Source: Leuconostoc gasicomitatum LMG 18811 (GTDB lineage Bacteria; Bacillota; Bacilli; Lactobacillales; Lactobacillaceae). Taken from it: 64,000 bases of DNA. The position numbers and the translations under genes are program-made. Numbering within the stretch: the first letter of the stretch is position 1; each line of letters begins with the position of its first letter. Below, piece by piece: positions 25,339-35,194 of the stretch. Under the pieces are notes generated by a model. That model ran no database searches. It saw only the letters and a program-made list of their open reading frames with translations, and was not told the origin of the DNA. The stretch spans positions 682,001 through 746,000 of the forward strand of contig NC_014319.1 of assembly GCF_000196855.1 (NCBI RefSeq), given 5' to 3'.

Positions 25339-27258
25339 ATGAAAATAAGTGAATTGTTATTACCAGATGTGATGCTTTTAGATTTAAAAGCCACAACAAA
25401 ACAAGCAGCTTTTGACGAAATGATCGATCAACTTTATGCCGCCGATCGCATTACGGATAAGCAAGAATTTTTAAAAGGTATTTTGGCACGTGAAGCGCAG
25501 ACAACGACTGGTTTAGGTGATGGTATTGCGATGCCACATGCTAAAAATAATGCAGTTAAGCAACCTACGGTGGCGTTTGCGCGATCAAAAAATGGTGTTG
25601 ATTATGATGCCATGGATGGTCAACCCGTTCATTTATTGTTTATGATAGCAGTGCCGGCCAATGCAAATAACACACACTTGGAAGCACTAGCCAGCCTATC
25701 ACGTTATTTGTTGCAAGATGGCTTTATGGATAAATTAAAACAGGCAGAAACACCAGCTAAAGTGGTTAGTCTGTTTACAGCACAAGAATCAGAATCAACT
25801 GAAGTGGTAGTTGATGATGATGCACCTTACCTTGTTGCTGTCACAGCATGTACAACTGGTATTGCGCATACTTATATGGCTGAAGAAGCGTTGAAAAAAC
25901 ATGCTGAAAAGCTGGGTATCCGCATTAAAGTTGAAACAAACGGTGCTAGTGGTGTGGGGAACAAACTAACAGATGCAGATATTGCACACGCGCAAGGGGT
26001 GATTATAGCTGCCGATAAAAAAGTTGATATGGCACGTTTTGATGGTAAACCATTAATTAATCGACCAGTAGCCGATGGCATCCGTAAGCCAGATGAATTA
26101 ATCGACTTAGCACTTCGTCAAACAGCGCCTATTTATCATAGTAATGAACCAAGGCAACAATCAACAGAAGCACCACAATCAATTGGAAAGGCATTTTATC
26201 GCCATCTCATGAGTGGCGTATCGAGTATGCTACCATTTGTTATCGGTGGTGGTATTGCAATTGCGTTTGCCTTCTTAATTGACCAAAGTTTAGGTGTACC
26301 AAACAGTGCATTGTCAAGCTTGGGAACTTATCATCCAATTGCTGCGTTTTTTAAACAAATTGGAGGGGCTGCATTTGGTTTCATGTTACCAGTTTTGGCG
26401 GGATATATTGCCTATTCAATTGCTGAAAAGCCAGGTTTAGTAGCCGGATTCGTAGCTGGTGCCTTATCTGCAAATGGGTACAACCTTTACAACGTCGGGC
26501 TAAATGCTAACCATGCACCGATTCCATCAGGATTTTTAGGTGCCCTAGTCGGTGGTTTCCTAGCCGGTGGCATTATGTTGTTACTCAAAAAGCTATTTCA
26601 AAAACTGCCTAAGTCATTAGATGGTATTAAATCAATTTTGTTTTATCCAGTATTAGGTGTCCTATTAACTGGTTTTGCGATGCTACTCATTAATATTCCA
26701 ATGTCAGCGATTAACACAGGTTTGAATAATTTCTTATCTGGTTTGGATGGCACTAATGCTGTACTATTAGGTGCGATACTTGGCGGTATGATGTCAATTG
26801 ACATGGGAGGCCCAATCAACAAAGCAGCCTATGTCTTTGGTACAGGCACTTTAGCTGCAACAGTTGCAAGTGGTGGATCGGTGATTATGGCAGCTGTTAT
26901 GGCTGGCGGCATGGTACCACCATTGGCAGTCTTTGTAGCAACATTATTGTTTAAACATAAGTTTGATCAACAAGAACGACAAGCAGGATTAACTAACATA
27001 GTTATGGGACTATCCTTCATTACAGAAGGCGCCATTCCGTTTGCTGCAGCAGATCCAGTACGTGCAATTCCGAGTTTCATGGTTGGATCAGTTTTGTCTG
27101 GTGGGTTAGTTGGCTTTGCTGGCATTAAACTATTAGCACCACATGGTGGTATCTTCGTGATTGCCTTGACAAGTTCACCATTGCTATACTTGTTCTTTAT
27201 AGCAATTGGGGCTGTTGTTTCTGGCGTAGTCTATGGATTCTTCAAAAAAGCAGTATGA
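25339..27258 (+). CDS. fruA: Fructose-specific PTS enzyme IIABC
   Basis: A 639-residue three-domain permease that imports fructose as fructose 1-phosphate. IIA is residues 1-150, with the phosphorylated His in GIAMPHAKN. IIB is about 165-265, with the phosphorylated Cys in VTACTTGIAHTYMAEEAL. IIC is about 290-639, with eight or more membrane helices and GGMMSIDMGGPINKAAYVFG. Domain order A-B-C matches Gram-positive FruA. RBS GAGGAAA; last gene of the operon, with a terminator at 27262. Confidence 0.95.
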   Translation: MKISELLLPDVMLLDLKATTKQAAFDEMIDQLYAADRITDKQEFLKGILAREAQTTTGLGDGIAMPHAKNNAVKQPTVAFARSKNGVDYDAMDGQPVHLLFMIAVPANANNTHLEALASLSRYLLQDGFMDKLKQAETPAKVVSLFTAQESESTEVVVDDDAPYLVAVTACTTGIAHTYMAEEALKKHAEKLGIRIKVETNGASGVGNKLTDADIAHAQGVIIAADKKVDMARFDGKPLINRPVADGIRKPDELIDLALRQTAPIYHSNEPRQQSTEAPQSIGKAFYRHLMSGVSSMLPFVIGGGIAIAFAFLIDQSLGVPNSALSSLGTYHPIAAFFKQIGGAAFGFMLPVLAGYIAYSIAEKPGLVAGFVAGALSANGYNLYNVGLNANHAPIPSGFLGALVGGFLAGGIMLLLKKLFQKLPKSLDGIKSILFYPVLGVLLTGFAMLLINIPMSAINTGLNNFLSGLDGTNAVLLGAILGGMMSIDMGGPINKAAYVFGTGTLAATVASGGSVIMAAVMAGGMVPPLAVFVATLLFKHKFDQQERQAGLTNIVMGLSFITEGAIPFAAADPVRAIPSFMVGSVLSGGLVGFAGIKLLAPHGGIFVIALTSSPLLYLFFIAIGAVVSGVVYGFFKKAV

Positions 27259-27261
27259 TTT

Positions 27262-27296
27262 AAAACCTAATTGATAGCTATCAATTAGGTTTTTTT
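27262..27296 (+). terminator. Terminator of the fructose operon
   Basis: AAACCTAATTGATAG is followed by its complement and a T run, a near-perfect palindrome. Confidence 0.85.
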
Positions 27297-27509
27297 GATT
27301 ATCTTTATAGATGATGGCAATTTACTATAATCGATCATAAAACAGAAAAGAAATTACTGGAAGGTTATCACAAGTAGTAGGAATTAATGATGGTAAAAAA
27401 GTGTAGTATAATGAAATTAACCAGAAAGAGGATTAATTAGTCTAGCCTTACCTTATTTTTCACAATTTTTAGATGACTACTATGATTAAATAATAGGAGT
27501 AAATAAAAT

Positions 27510-28034
27510 ATGATAATTTATGACACAATGGCATTTTTGGATAGGCAATTGACAATTTTTAAACAAGATGATGCGCTTGTATTTGTGAGTCTCGCTATTG
27601 ATGGTGTGAAAGAATTTCATTTGTTCTATCCAAATGAACAAGTCATGCGAGCGACGTTAATCGAAATAATTGATTTTCAACGCTATGTGACTGGTAGGGC
27701 AAGTGATTTTTCACAGTTAAAAATTAATTATTTGAAAGGGACACCATTTCAACGTGATGTATGGACTGCCATGCATGAGATGCTACCGAATGAAACCCTA
27801 ACGTATGGGGAACTGGCCATTCGTGCCAATCATCCAACCGCGATTCGCGCAGTAGCGTCAGCCGTTGGGAAAAATCCTTTGACAATTATTAATGCATGTC
27901 ATCGTATCTTACCTAAAAGTGGTGGTGTTGGTCAATACCGTTATGGGTCAGAGATGAAACAAAAGTTAAGGCAATTAGATCAAGCCATGATGGCTAGTAA
28001 GCTGACTGAAAAATCTGATATAATAACATTATGA
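27510..28034 (+). CDS. ogt: Methylated-DNA--protein-cysteine methyltransferase
   Basis: A suicide enzyme that takes alkyl groups from O6-alkylguanine. The C-terminal domain is conserved: GTPFQRDVWTAMHEMLPNETLTYGEL and AIRAVASAVGKNP, followed by the active site NACHRILPKSGGVGQYRYG. The usual PCHR is ACHR here; the acceptor cysteine is kept. RBS TAGGAG precedes ATG 27510, and TATAAT at 27407-27412 may be its -10. The stop overlaps rimM by four bases (ATGA), an unusual partner for rimM-trmD. Confidence 0.85.
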   Translation: MIIYDTMAFLDRQLTIFKQDDALVFVSLAIDGVKEFHLFYPNEQVMRATLIEIIDFQRYVTGRASDFSQLKINYLKGTPFQRDVWTAMHEMLPNETLTYGELAIRANHPTAIRAVASAVGKNPLTIINACHRILPKSGGVGQYRYGSEMKQKLRQLDQAMMASKLTEKSDIITL

Positions 28035-28552
28035 CAAATACAGAAAATTATTTTAAAGTTGGCACGATTGTTAATACGCATGGTATCCGTGGTGAAGTAA
28101 AAATCATGGCAATTACAGATTTTGCGGCCGATCGTTTTAAAAAAGGCGCAGAATTGCAAATTGATACGAAGCAAGGTTTTGTACCTGTTAAAGTACAGGA
28201 TTCTCGTATGCATAAAAATATGTGGTTGGTTCTTTTTGAAGGTGTGACAAACATCAATGAAATTGAAAAGTATAAAACACATGATATCTATGTTATTGGT
28301 GGTGCACGTGAAGCGCTAGGTGATGATGAATATTATTATAACGAAATCATTGGTTGCCGGGTAATTGATTTGGAAGATAATGACATTGGTGTTATTTCTG
28401 AAATCATGGAAACTGGGGCAAATGATGTCTGGGTTGTATCACGTGATGGCCAGTCGGATGCGTTGATTCCGATGATTGATGATGTTGTCAAAAACGTCGA
28501 TGTTGCTGGTAAATTAGTCACCATTGATGCACTGGAAGGACTGCTGGATTAA
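28031..28552 (+). CDS. rimM: 16S rRNA processing protein RimM
   Basis: A 173-residue 30S maturation factor that binds S19. N-terminal [18 protein letters not shown] and the C-terminal PRC-barrel domain ([35 protein letters not shown]) match the family. It starts inside the end of ogt and its stop overlaps the trmD start (TAATG), so the three genes are translationally coupled. Confidence 0.95.
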   Translation: MTNTENYFKVGTIVNTHGIRGEVKIMAITDFAADRFKKGAELQIDTKQGFVPVKVQDSRMHKNMWLVLFEGVTNINEIEKYKTHDIYVIGGAREALGDDEYYYNEIIGCRVIDLEDNDIGVISEIMETGANDVWVVSRDGQSDALIPMIDDVVKNVDVAGKLVTIDALEGLLD

Positions 28553-29277
28553 TGCGAATTGATGTTTTAAGTTTATTTCCTGATATGTTTACACCATTAA
28601 AACAGTCAATCTTAGGTAAAGCGATTGATAAAGGTGCCTTAGATTTTCATGTGACAGATTTTCGTGATTATACTGAAAACAAGCATAACAATGTTGATGA
28701 CTATCCGTTTGGTGGCGGTGCGGGTATGCTACTTATGGCACAACCAATTTTTGATGCAATGGCTGCTGTTGAAAAACAAGCTGGTGACAAAGGGCATGTC
28801 GTATTGCTTGACCCAGCAGGTCGTAAATTCGATCACCATGTAGCCGAAGAGTTAGCCCAAAAAGAACATTTGACATTTATTGCGGGACACTACGAAGGTT
28901 ACGATGAGCGTATTCGTGAATTAGTTGATGATGAAATATCGTTAGGCGATTATGTTTTGACTGGTGGTGAACTTGGCGCAATGGTTATTATTGATGCTAC
29001 AGCACGCTTTTTACCTGATGTATTGGGTAATAATGTCAGTGCTGATGAAGACTCATTTCAAAATGATCTGTTAGAGTTCCCTCAGTATACGCGACCAGCA
29101 GAATTTCGTGGCCGTAAAGTACCTGATGTACTGATGAGTGGTAATCATGCAAAAATCGCTGAATGGCGACTAAAAGAGTCGTTACGAAGAACATGGCAAC
29201 GCCGCCCTGATTTACTAGAAAAACGCCAACTCACCAACAAAGAACGCGATTTACTAGATGATGTAAAGCACGAGTAA
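28552..29277 (+). CDS. trmD: tRNA (guanine-N1-)-methyltransferase TrmD
   Basis: A SPOUT methyltransferase of 241 residues that methylates G37 of tRNAs and prevents frameshifting. Visible are [26 protein letters not shown], the trefoil-knot loops [11 protein letters not shown] and [19 protein letters not shown], and FLPDVLGN. The C-terminal helical domain ends ERDLLDD. It is translationally coupled to rimM. A short tandem repeat and a terminator lie downstream. Confidence 0.96.
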   Translation: MRIDVLSLFPDMFTPLKQSILGKAIDKGALDFHVTDFRDYTENKHNNVDDYPFGGGAGMLLMAQPIFDAMAAVEKQAGDKGHVVLLDPAGRKFDHHVAEELAQKEHLTFIAGHYEGYDERIRELVDDEISLGDYVLTGGELGAMVIIDATARFLPDVLGNNVSADEDSFQNDLLEFPQYTRPAEFRGRKVPDVLMSGNHAKIAEWRLKESLRRTWQRRPDLLEKRQLTNKERDLLDDVKHE

Positions 29278-29285
29278 GCGCTTGA

Positions 29286-29378
29286 GCGCGATACCGTGAC
29301 TTATCTCAGCGAAGTGGCGGTAAAGCGCGATACCGTGACTTATCTCAGCGAAGTGGCGGTAAAGCGCGATACCGTGAC
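29286..29378 (+). repeat. 39-bp tandem repeat, 2.4 copies
   Basis: Units begin at 29286, 29325 and 29364. Each starts GCGCGATACCGTGAC and the first two are identical over 39 bases; the third stops after 15. The repeat is clearly richer in G+C than its surroundings. Each full unit can fold, TACCG pairing with CGGTA. It lies eight bases after the trmD stop and is non-coding as far as I can see. Confidence 0.85.
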
Positions 29379-29408
29379 GATGTATATCACAGTAACGCGA
29401 TATACATC
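29379..29408 (+). repeat. Inverted repeat after the tandem repeat
   Basis: GATGTATATC (29379-29388), ten bases, GATATACATC (29399-29408). Perfect 10-bp arms. No T run follows, so it is not a terminator by itself. Confidence 0.7.
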
Positions 29409-29440
29409 TGAAATATGTGTTAAAATAATCTTTATTTTTC

Positions 29441-29472
29441 AATAACAATCATTAATATGATTGTTATTTTTT
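29441..29472 (+). terminator. Terminator of ogt-rimM-trmD
   Basis: AATAACAATCAT, loop TAAT, its complement and a T run. Confidence 0.85.
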
Positions 29473-29516
29473 GATTTGAGACTGTTAAGTGATTAATATC
29501 AAATATATATCAATAC

Positions 29517-29554
29517 GAAAGCCCTAAAATATTTAATAATATTTTAGGGCTTTC
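29517..29554. terminator. Perfect 17-bp hairpin, probable terminator of the rgg-type gene
   Basis: GAAAGCCCTAAAATATT and its exact complement flank a TAAT loop. It lies 92 bases after the end of the minus-strand regulator gene. No long T run is present on either side, so termination strength is uncertain. Confidence 0.6.
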
Positions 29555-29646
29555 ACATTTAAAGCTTATTATATTTTTTATATGAAATGATAAAAATGAA
29601 TAAATCATCATTTTAATATTGAGATATCAAAAAATTATCAGTAGTG

Positions 29647-30474
29647 TTATTTCAAGTAAATCGATTGAATGAGATTGAATTTTTTTTTAAGATAAGGGGC
29701 GTTTAAATAGTCTGTGACGGTGTATGCTTGATTTATTTTTTTTGTATCATGCTGATATAGTGCAATTAAAAACAAAAACCATATTTTGGAATTTGAATTT
29801 TCTCTGATTTTTAAGTCTTCTAATTTTAAAAGTATCCAATCAGTAATCACATCTTTTTTTTGCACAATACTGCTTTCTAAATATTTGACAATTAATGTCA
29901 GAATGATATCATTCGCATACACTTTATTTTCTGTTCTTATGTATTGCACTAAAATATCAGAAATGTATGGTTTTATTTTTTCAGAAGGCATCATATTTAA
30001 TGTACATTCTAATAAATAAATATCATAGAGTTGCCATCTCATGATTTGATCAAAATATTTTAAAAGGAAATTTTGATCATTTAATGATGCTAACTTGAAT
30101 GCCTTATGATAGATGGTTGCTTGTATCATAAGCATTTGGTGCTTATGTTTAAGTGTTAGCATGTTGGTTGCTTTTATGTCTGAATATTGCTGTTCTAAAG
30201 CTGTCGTATCAGTAGACATGTATTTTTCATCGAGATCATTTCTAAAATCAGTCATATCTGTGCCAATTTTATAATATGTGTAAAAATATTCTTCGACTGT
30301 AAGATCCAATGTTTTACAAATAAGATGAATGGTTTGAAGGTTTGGTAGTATCTGACCGTTTTCTATTCTTGAAACCATTGCCTGTGAACCGATTATCCTA
30401 CCTAATTCACTTTGTGAGATATTTTTGATCTTACGCCGTTCCTTGATTAAATTGAAAGTGACATCTTTTTGCAT
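29647..30474 (-). CDS. Rgg/GadR/MutR family transcriptional regulator
   Basis: A 275-residue regulator with an N-terminal Xre-type helix-turn-helix (IKERRKIKNISQSELGRIIG then SRIENGQILPN, about residues 9-50) and an all-helical C-terminal domain of the Rgg type. It is transcribed away from the dextransucrase gene, as rgg is next to gtfG in Streptococcus gordonii, so it is the likely regulator of that gene; Rgg proteins often bind short peptides. ATG at 30474-30472 follows the RBS AAAGGA; longer in-frame starts lack one. No pheromone gene was recognised nearby. Confidence 0.8.
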   Translation of the reverse strand: MQKDVTFNLIKERRKIKNISQSELGRIIGSQAMVSRIENGQILPNLQTIHLICKTLDLTVEEYFYTYYKIGTDMTDFRNDLDEKYMSTDTTALEQQYSDIKATNMLTLKHKHQMLMIQATIYHKAFKLASLNDQNFLLKYFDQIMRWQLYDIYLLECTLNMMPSEKIKPYISDILVQYIRTENKVYANDIILTLIVKYLESSIVQKKDVITDWILLKLEDLKIRENSNSKIWFLFLIALYQHDTKKINQAYTVTDYLNAPYLKKKFNLIQSIYLK

Positions 30475-30641
30475 AGTATTTCCTTTCTGTTTGTAAAAAA
30501 TATAACAATTAATTATTATCCTGCATTTTGACATAATTTCGACTTATTCATTATTGGATAATCAATATTGAATAAAGTGAAAAACTGCACAGTATGCGTT
30601 GTAGAATGACATGGTAAAGGTTAATAACTTTTACAAGTAGG

Positions 30642-30715
30642 TAAAATTCCTAAAAAATGTAATGGAATTTTAAAGAACAGCATCAGAAAAGGGAAGAATG
30701 GTGGCAATGGAATGA
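30642..30715 (+). promoter_or_regulatory. Leader of the dextransucrase gene: hairpin and five-codon frame
   Basis: TAAAATTCC (30642-30650) and GGAATTTTA (30664-30672) form a 9-bp hairpin around 13 bases. A mini-frame (ATG 30698, TGA 30713-30715, five codons) overlaps the dextransucrase ATG as ATGA and lies three to four bases after GGGA. TTGACA occurs at 30528-30533 without a clear matching -10. Confidence 0.45.
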
Positions 30716-33700
30716 GGAATGAAAGATTAGTATGTGAACGCAAGAAATTGTATAAATCAGGGAAAATACTGGTGACAGCTGGAATCTTTTCTTTAGCCAT
30801 ATTCGGCGCTACAATATCTGATAGTCGTGCTGATACAATAGATACAAATAGCACGACAATGGCTGTTAAAGAAGATTCTACAAAAAATCAACCCAACCCA
30901 TCACCAACAGTTGTAGATAAAACAGCACCACAAGTGGTGGAAAAGTCGGTAGAACCAGTTACAGACAAACCAGTTGAGACACCGGCCAAAGACACGGCAA
31001 CAGTGCCAACAGTAGACAAACCAGTTGAGGCACCGGCCAAAGACACGACAGTGCCGACAGCAGAAAAACTAGTTGAGACACCAGCCAAAGACACGACAGT
31101 GCCGACAGTAGATAAACCAGTTGAAGCACCAGCCAAAGACACGGCAATAGTACCAACAACAGCCAAAACAGGCGACACGCAAACAGCAGCAACAGTTTAC
31201 AAAACAACTGATACCAAAAAAGCAGACAAACCAGTTGAGGCCACTTCAAAAACAGCAACAACAAATAAAAGTGATGCGCAAAAACTGGATCAAGTAGAAA
31301 GCGCATCACCAAATATCAAACAAATTAATGGAAAAACCTATTTTGTAGGTGATGATGGTCAAATTAAGAAGAATTTTACCGCTGTCATTGATGGCCAAGT
31401 ACTTTATTTTGATAAGACAACTGGTGAATTGACATCAAATGATCGTCAATATGTTGAAGGCCTGACAAATATAGCTAATGAACATAACGCTGCATATTCA
31501 TTAAAATCGGATAGCTTCACAAATGTTGATGGTTACCTGACAGCTAGTAGTTGGTATCGACCTAAGGACATTTTAAAAGCAGGTACTACATGGACACCAT
31601 CAATGGCAACTGATTTTCGACCATTGTTAATGTCATGGTGGCCTGACAAAGATACACAAATTGCTTACCTCAAATATATGCAGTCACTTGGACTTCTAGA
31701 AGATGATGTGGCCATTTCAAATAATTCGCAAACAAGTGACCTGACAAATCATGCGATGTCAGTCCAAAAAAATATTGAACAGAGAATTAGTTTATCTGGC
31801 AATACTGATTGGTTAAAAACAGATATCAGTCAATGGATTAAGACGCAACCAAACTGGAATATTACAAGTGAATCTAAATCAAATGATCATCTTCAAGGTG
31901 GGGCGTTGCTATATGTTAACAGTGACAAGACACCAGATGCAAATTCAGATGACCGATTATTAAACCGCACACCGATTAATCAAAAAGGTCAAATTACTGA
32001 TTCTGGACAACAAGGTGGCTATGAGATGTTGTTAGCTAACGATGTGGATAATTCAAATCCAGTTGTGCAAGCTGAACAATTAAATTGGTTGTACTACATG
32101 ATGAACATTGGAACCATCACACAAAATGATCCAACTGCTAATTTTGATGGTTACCGAGTTGATGCTGTTGATAACGTGGATGCTGACTTGTTACAAATTG
32201 CTAGCGATTACTTCAAAGCAGCTTATAAAATAGACCAAAGTGATAGTCAAGCCAATGCGCATCTCTCAATTTTAGAAGATTGGGAATCCAAAGATGCCGC
32301 TTATATCAAAGCACATGGCAATAATCAATTAACAATGGATTTTCCAATTCATCTTGGCTTGAAATATGCGTTAAATGTGCCAGTTAGCCAACGAAGTGGT
32401 TTAGAACAAACTATTACGAATAGCTTGGTTAATCGTACAGAAGATGCAACAGAAAATACAGCGCAACCAAATTACTCGTTTATCCGTGCACATGATAGTG
32501 AAGTACAAACAGTTATTGCACAAATTGTCAAAGATAAAATCAATCCTAAATCAGATGGCTTAACGGTTACACCTGATGAAATTGAGAAAGCTTTTGCAAT
32601 ATATAATGCAGATGAATTAAAAGCGGATAAAGAATACACTGCTTATAATATACCATCTTCTTATGCATTATTATTAACTAATAAAGATACAATTCCACGT
32701 GTGTATTATGGTGATTTATATACTGATGATGGGCAATATATGGCTAAAAAATCACCATATTATGATGCGATTACTTCACTATTGCAGTCTCGTGTAAAGT
32801 ACGTTTCTGGTGGTCAAAGTATGGGCATGTCTTATCTACATGATAATCAAGGCGTACTGACTTCGGTCCGTTATGGAACCGGTTCTATGAAGGCGACAGA
32901 TGCTGGCAATGCTGAGACACGCACAGAAGGCATTGGTCTGGTTATTAGTAACAAGACTGATTTGAATCTAAATAACGATGAACAAGTTGTGTTGAATATG
33001 GGGGCTGCGCATAAAAATCAAGATTATCGCGCCTTAATGTTAAGTACTAAAGATGGTTTGAAAATTTATAATAATGATGCTGGGGCACCAATTGTTCGTA
33101 CAAATGATTTGGGACAATTGATTTTCAAATCAGATATGGTGTATGGTATCAACGATCCGCAAGTTTCTGGTTACCTTGCTGCATGGGTACCTGTTGGTGC
33201 TAGTGACAATCAAGATGTGAGAACAACAAGTAGTAAGACTACTTCAACAGATGGTGCGACTTATCATTCTAATGCAGCGTTAGATTCTCAAGTCATCTAT
33301 GAAGGATTTTCTAATTTTCAAGCCATGCCAACCAATGCCGACGAGTATACTAACGTCAAAATAGTACAAAATGCGGCATTGTTTAAGAGTCTTGGGATCA
33401 CTTCTTTTGAATTAGCACCGCAATACCGTTCAAGTACGGACACAAGTTTCTTAGACTCAATTGTTCAAAATGGTTACGCATTTACCGATCGCTATGACAT
33501 TGGTTACAATACACCCACGAAGTATGGGACAGCTGATCAATTGGTAAATACTTTGAGAGCTTTACATGCACAAGGGATTCAAGCCATTAACGATTGGGTG
33601 CCTGATCAAATATATAATTTACCAGGGGAACAAATTGTGACAGCAGATCGCACAAATAGTTCTGGAAAAGATGACGCTGATTCTGTCATCAACCATACTT

Positions 33701-35040
33701 TATATGATTCATCAACAATTGGTGGTGGTCAATACCAGGCACAGTATGGCGGCGCATTCTTGGATCAATTGAAGGCAGACTATCCGACTCTGTTTGAAAC
33801 AAAGCAAATTTCTACAGGTAAGCCAATGAATCCAAATGTTAAAATCACAGAGTGGTCAGCTAAGTACTTTAATGGCTCAAATATTCAAGGTCGTGGTGCT
33901 TGGTATGTACTAAAGGATTGGGCAACAAACCAATACTTTAATGTGTCAAGTGATAACGATTTCTTACCTAAACAATTGTTAGGTGAAAAAACAAGCACTG
34001 GTTTTACAACTGATGAGAATGGTAAGACATCATTTTATTCAACGAGTGGTTATCAGGCGAAGAATACCTTTATTCAAGATAATACAAATTGGTATTATTT
34101 CGACAATGATGGATACATGGTTGTTGGCACGCAACAAATTAATGGTAAAAAGTATTATTTCTTGCCTAATGGCGTTGAATTACAAGATGCTTACTTGTCT
34201 GACGGTCAAAATCAATATTATTACAACAAGACTGGCAAGGCAGTTACAAATCAATACTATATAGGACCTGATAATAATTGGCGTTATTTCTTTGCGGACG
34301 GACATATGGCGCTTGGATTAACAACAATTACTGCAGATAATGGTTCGACATCTGAGCAATATTTTGATCAAAATGGCGTTCAGGTTAAGGGAACTGACAT
34401 CAGAGATACTGCGGGTAATTTGCGATATTTCGATGGTCAGACAGGTAATTTATTGACTAATACATGGCAAGAATTAGCAAATAAATCATGGATTTATTTG
34501 AATGCCCAAGGCATTGCTGTTACTGGTCAACAAAATATCAACGGTCAAATCTTGTATTTCAATTATGATGGCACGCAAATCAAAAACGATTTCAAACGTT
34601 TGGATAATGGTGCCTGGTTGTACTTGAATGCTCAAGGTGTTGCTTTGACAGGGGAACAGACAATTAATGGCGCCCAAGTGTACTTTAACCAGAATGGCGA
34701 ACAAGTCAAAAATGACCAAGTCAAAAATAGTGATGGCACAATAAGCTATTATGCAGGTATTAATGGTCAAAAACTAACAAATGATTTTGCTGAATTACCA
34801 GATGGGTCTTGGTTATATTTGGATAATCAGGGGCATGCCGTAACAGGAGAACAAATAATTAATAATCAAGTTCTTTACTTCAATGATAACGGTGTACAAC
34901 TCAAGGGCGGTACGCATATTGATGAAGCAGGTCATATGCATTATTATGATGCTGATTCAGGTGAACGGGTTTCGAACCAATCTGTACAAATCGATGGTCG
35001 AAAAATTTACTTCGATAATGCAGGTAATGCTGTAGATTGA
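30712..35040 (+). CDS. dsr: GH70 glucansucrase, predicted dextransucrase
   Basis: Secreted 1442-residue enzyme that polymerises the glucose of sucrose into alpha-glucan and releases fructose. N terminus: KxYKxGKxW-type signal ([11 protein letters not shown]) ending about residue 42. Residues about 80-150 hold four 16-17-residue repeats of the kind [12 protein letters not shown]. Then comes the circularly permuted GH70 core, with nucleophile Asp484 in [13 protein letters not shown], acid/base Glu522 in ILEDWE, and transition-state Asp595 in RAHDSEVQT. Motif I, NDWVPDQ, is near 961. SEV after the third acid is the pattern of alpha-1,6-forming dextransucrases. The C terminus has choline-binding-like glucan-binding repeats (YYFLPNG, YFDQNG). 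Confidence 0.92.
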   Translation: MRNERLVCERKKLYKSGKILVTAGIFSLAIFGATISDSRADTIDTNSTTMAVKEDSTKNQPNPSPTVVDKTAPQVVEKSVEPVTDKPVETPAKDTATVPTVDKPVEAPAKDTTVPTAEKLVETPAKDTTVPTVDKPVEAPAKDTAIVPTTAKTGDTQTAATVYKTTDTKKADKPVEATSKTATTNKSDAQKLDQVESASPNIKQINGKTYFVGDDGQIKKNFTAVIDGQVLYFDKTTGELTSNDRQYVEGLTNIANEHNAAYSLKSDSFTNVDGYLTASSWYRPKDILKAGTTWTPSMATDFRPLLMSWWPDKDTQIAYLKYMQSLGLLEDDVAISNNSQTSDLTNHAMSVQKNIEQRISLSGNTDWLKTDISQWIKTQPNWNITSESKSNDHLQGGALLYVNSDKTPDANSDDRLLNRTPINQKGQITDSGQQGGYEMLLANDVDNSNPVVQAEQLNWLYYMMNIGTITQNDPTANFDGYRVDAVDNVDADLLQIASDYFKAAYKIDQSDSQANAHLSILEDWESKDAAYIKAHGNNQLTMDFPIHLGLKYALNVPVSQRSGLEQTITNSLVNRTEDATENTAQPNYSFIRAHDSEVQTVIAQIVKDKINPKSDGLTVTPDEIEKAFAIYNADELKADKEYTAYNIPSSYALLLTNKDTIPRVYYGDLYTDDGQYMAKKSPYYDAITSLLQSRVKYVSGGQSMGMSYLHDNQGVLTSVRYGTGSMKATDAGNAETRTEGIGLVISNKTDLNLNNDEQVVLNMGAAHKNQDYRALMLSTKDGLKIYNNDAGAPIVRTNDLGQLIFKSDMVYGINDPQVSGYLAAWVPVGASDNQDVRTTSSKTTSTDGATYHSNAALDSQVIYEGFSNFQAMPTNADEYTNVKIVQNAALFKSLGITSFELAPQYRSSTDTSFLDSIVQNGYAFTDRYDIGYNTPTKYGTADQLVNTLRALHAQGIQAINDWVPDQIYNLPGEQIVTADRTNSSGKDDADSVINHTLYDSSTIGGGQYQAQYGGAFLDQLKADYPTLFETKQISTGKPMNPNVKITEWSAKYFNGSNIQGRGAWYVLKDWATNQYFNVSSDNDFLPKQLLGEKTSTGFTTDENGKTSFYSTSGYQAKNTFIQDNTNWYYFDNDGYMVVGTQQINGKKYYFLPNGVELQDAYLSDGQNQYYYNKTGKAVTNQYYIGPDNNWRYFFADGHMALGLTTITADNGSTSEQYFDQNGVQVKGTDIRDTAGNLRYFDGQTGNLLTNTWQELANKSWIYLNAQGIAVTGQQNINGQILYFNYDGTQIKNDFKRLDNGAWLYLNAQGVALTGEQTINGAQVYFNQNGEQVKNDQVKNSDGTISYYAGINGQKLTNDFAELPDGSWLYLDNQGHAVTGEQIINNQVLYFNDNGVQLKGGTHIDEAGHMHYYDADSGERVSNQSVQIDGRKIYFDNAGNAVD

Positions 35041-35064
35041 TCTGTTAGCGTCTATTAGAATCGA

Positions 35065-35092
35065 GAAGCACAAATATGTGCTTCTTTTTTTT
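35065..35092 (+). terminator. Terminator of the dextransucrase gene
   Basis: GAAGCACA, loop AATA, TGTGCTTC and eight Ts. The last T is also the first base of the WalR-type repeat that follows. Confidence 0.9.
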
Positions 35093-35136
35093 GTAATAAT
35101 TATGTAATATGATTGCTCTAGCATAATCGGTATACT
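35092..35136 (+). promoter_or_regulatory. Exopolysaccharide operon promoter with WalR-type direct repeat
   Basis: TGTAAT (35092-35097), five bases, TGTAAT (35103-35108), then TATACT at 35131-35136, 22 bases on, as likely -10. No good -35 exists, which fits an activator-dependent promoter. The direct repeat equals the WalR consensus and matches the one before the small RNA at 3162-3178. Confidence 0.55.
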
Positions 35137-35194
35137 TAAATAAGTGAGTATTAATCTATATTGAGCACAGTATGCAGTGTGGCGGGGAGAAAAT

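Noticed and set aside
29286-29378. CRISPR array
   Set aside because: The units are head-to-tail with no spacers between them, and no cas gene is nearby.
29254-29448. Minus-strand frame with a repeated 13-residue unit (GIALYRHFAEISH)
   Set aside because: It is the direct product of the 39-bp tandem repeat (39 = 3 x 13) and has no RBS; the repeat, not a protein, explains it.
30888-31312. Two minus-strand frames opposite the dextransucrase N terminus
   Set aside because: They mirror the repetitive coding sequence of the dextransucrase and lack RBSs.
30712-35040. Alternansucrase, mutansucrase or branching sucrase
   Set aside because: The residues after the third catalytic acid are SEV, the dextransucrase pattern, and there is only one catalytic domain.
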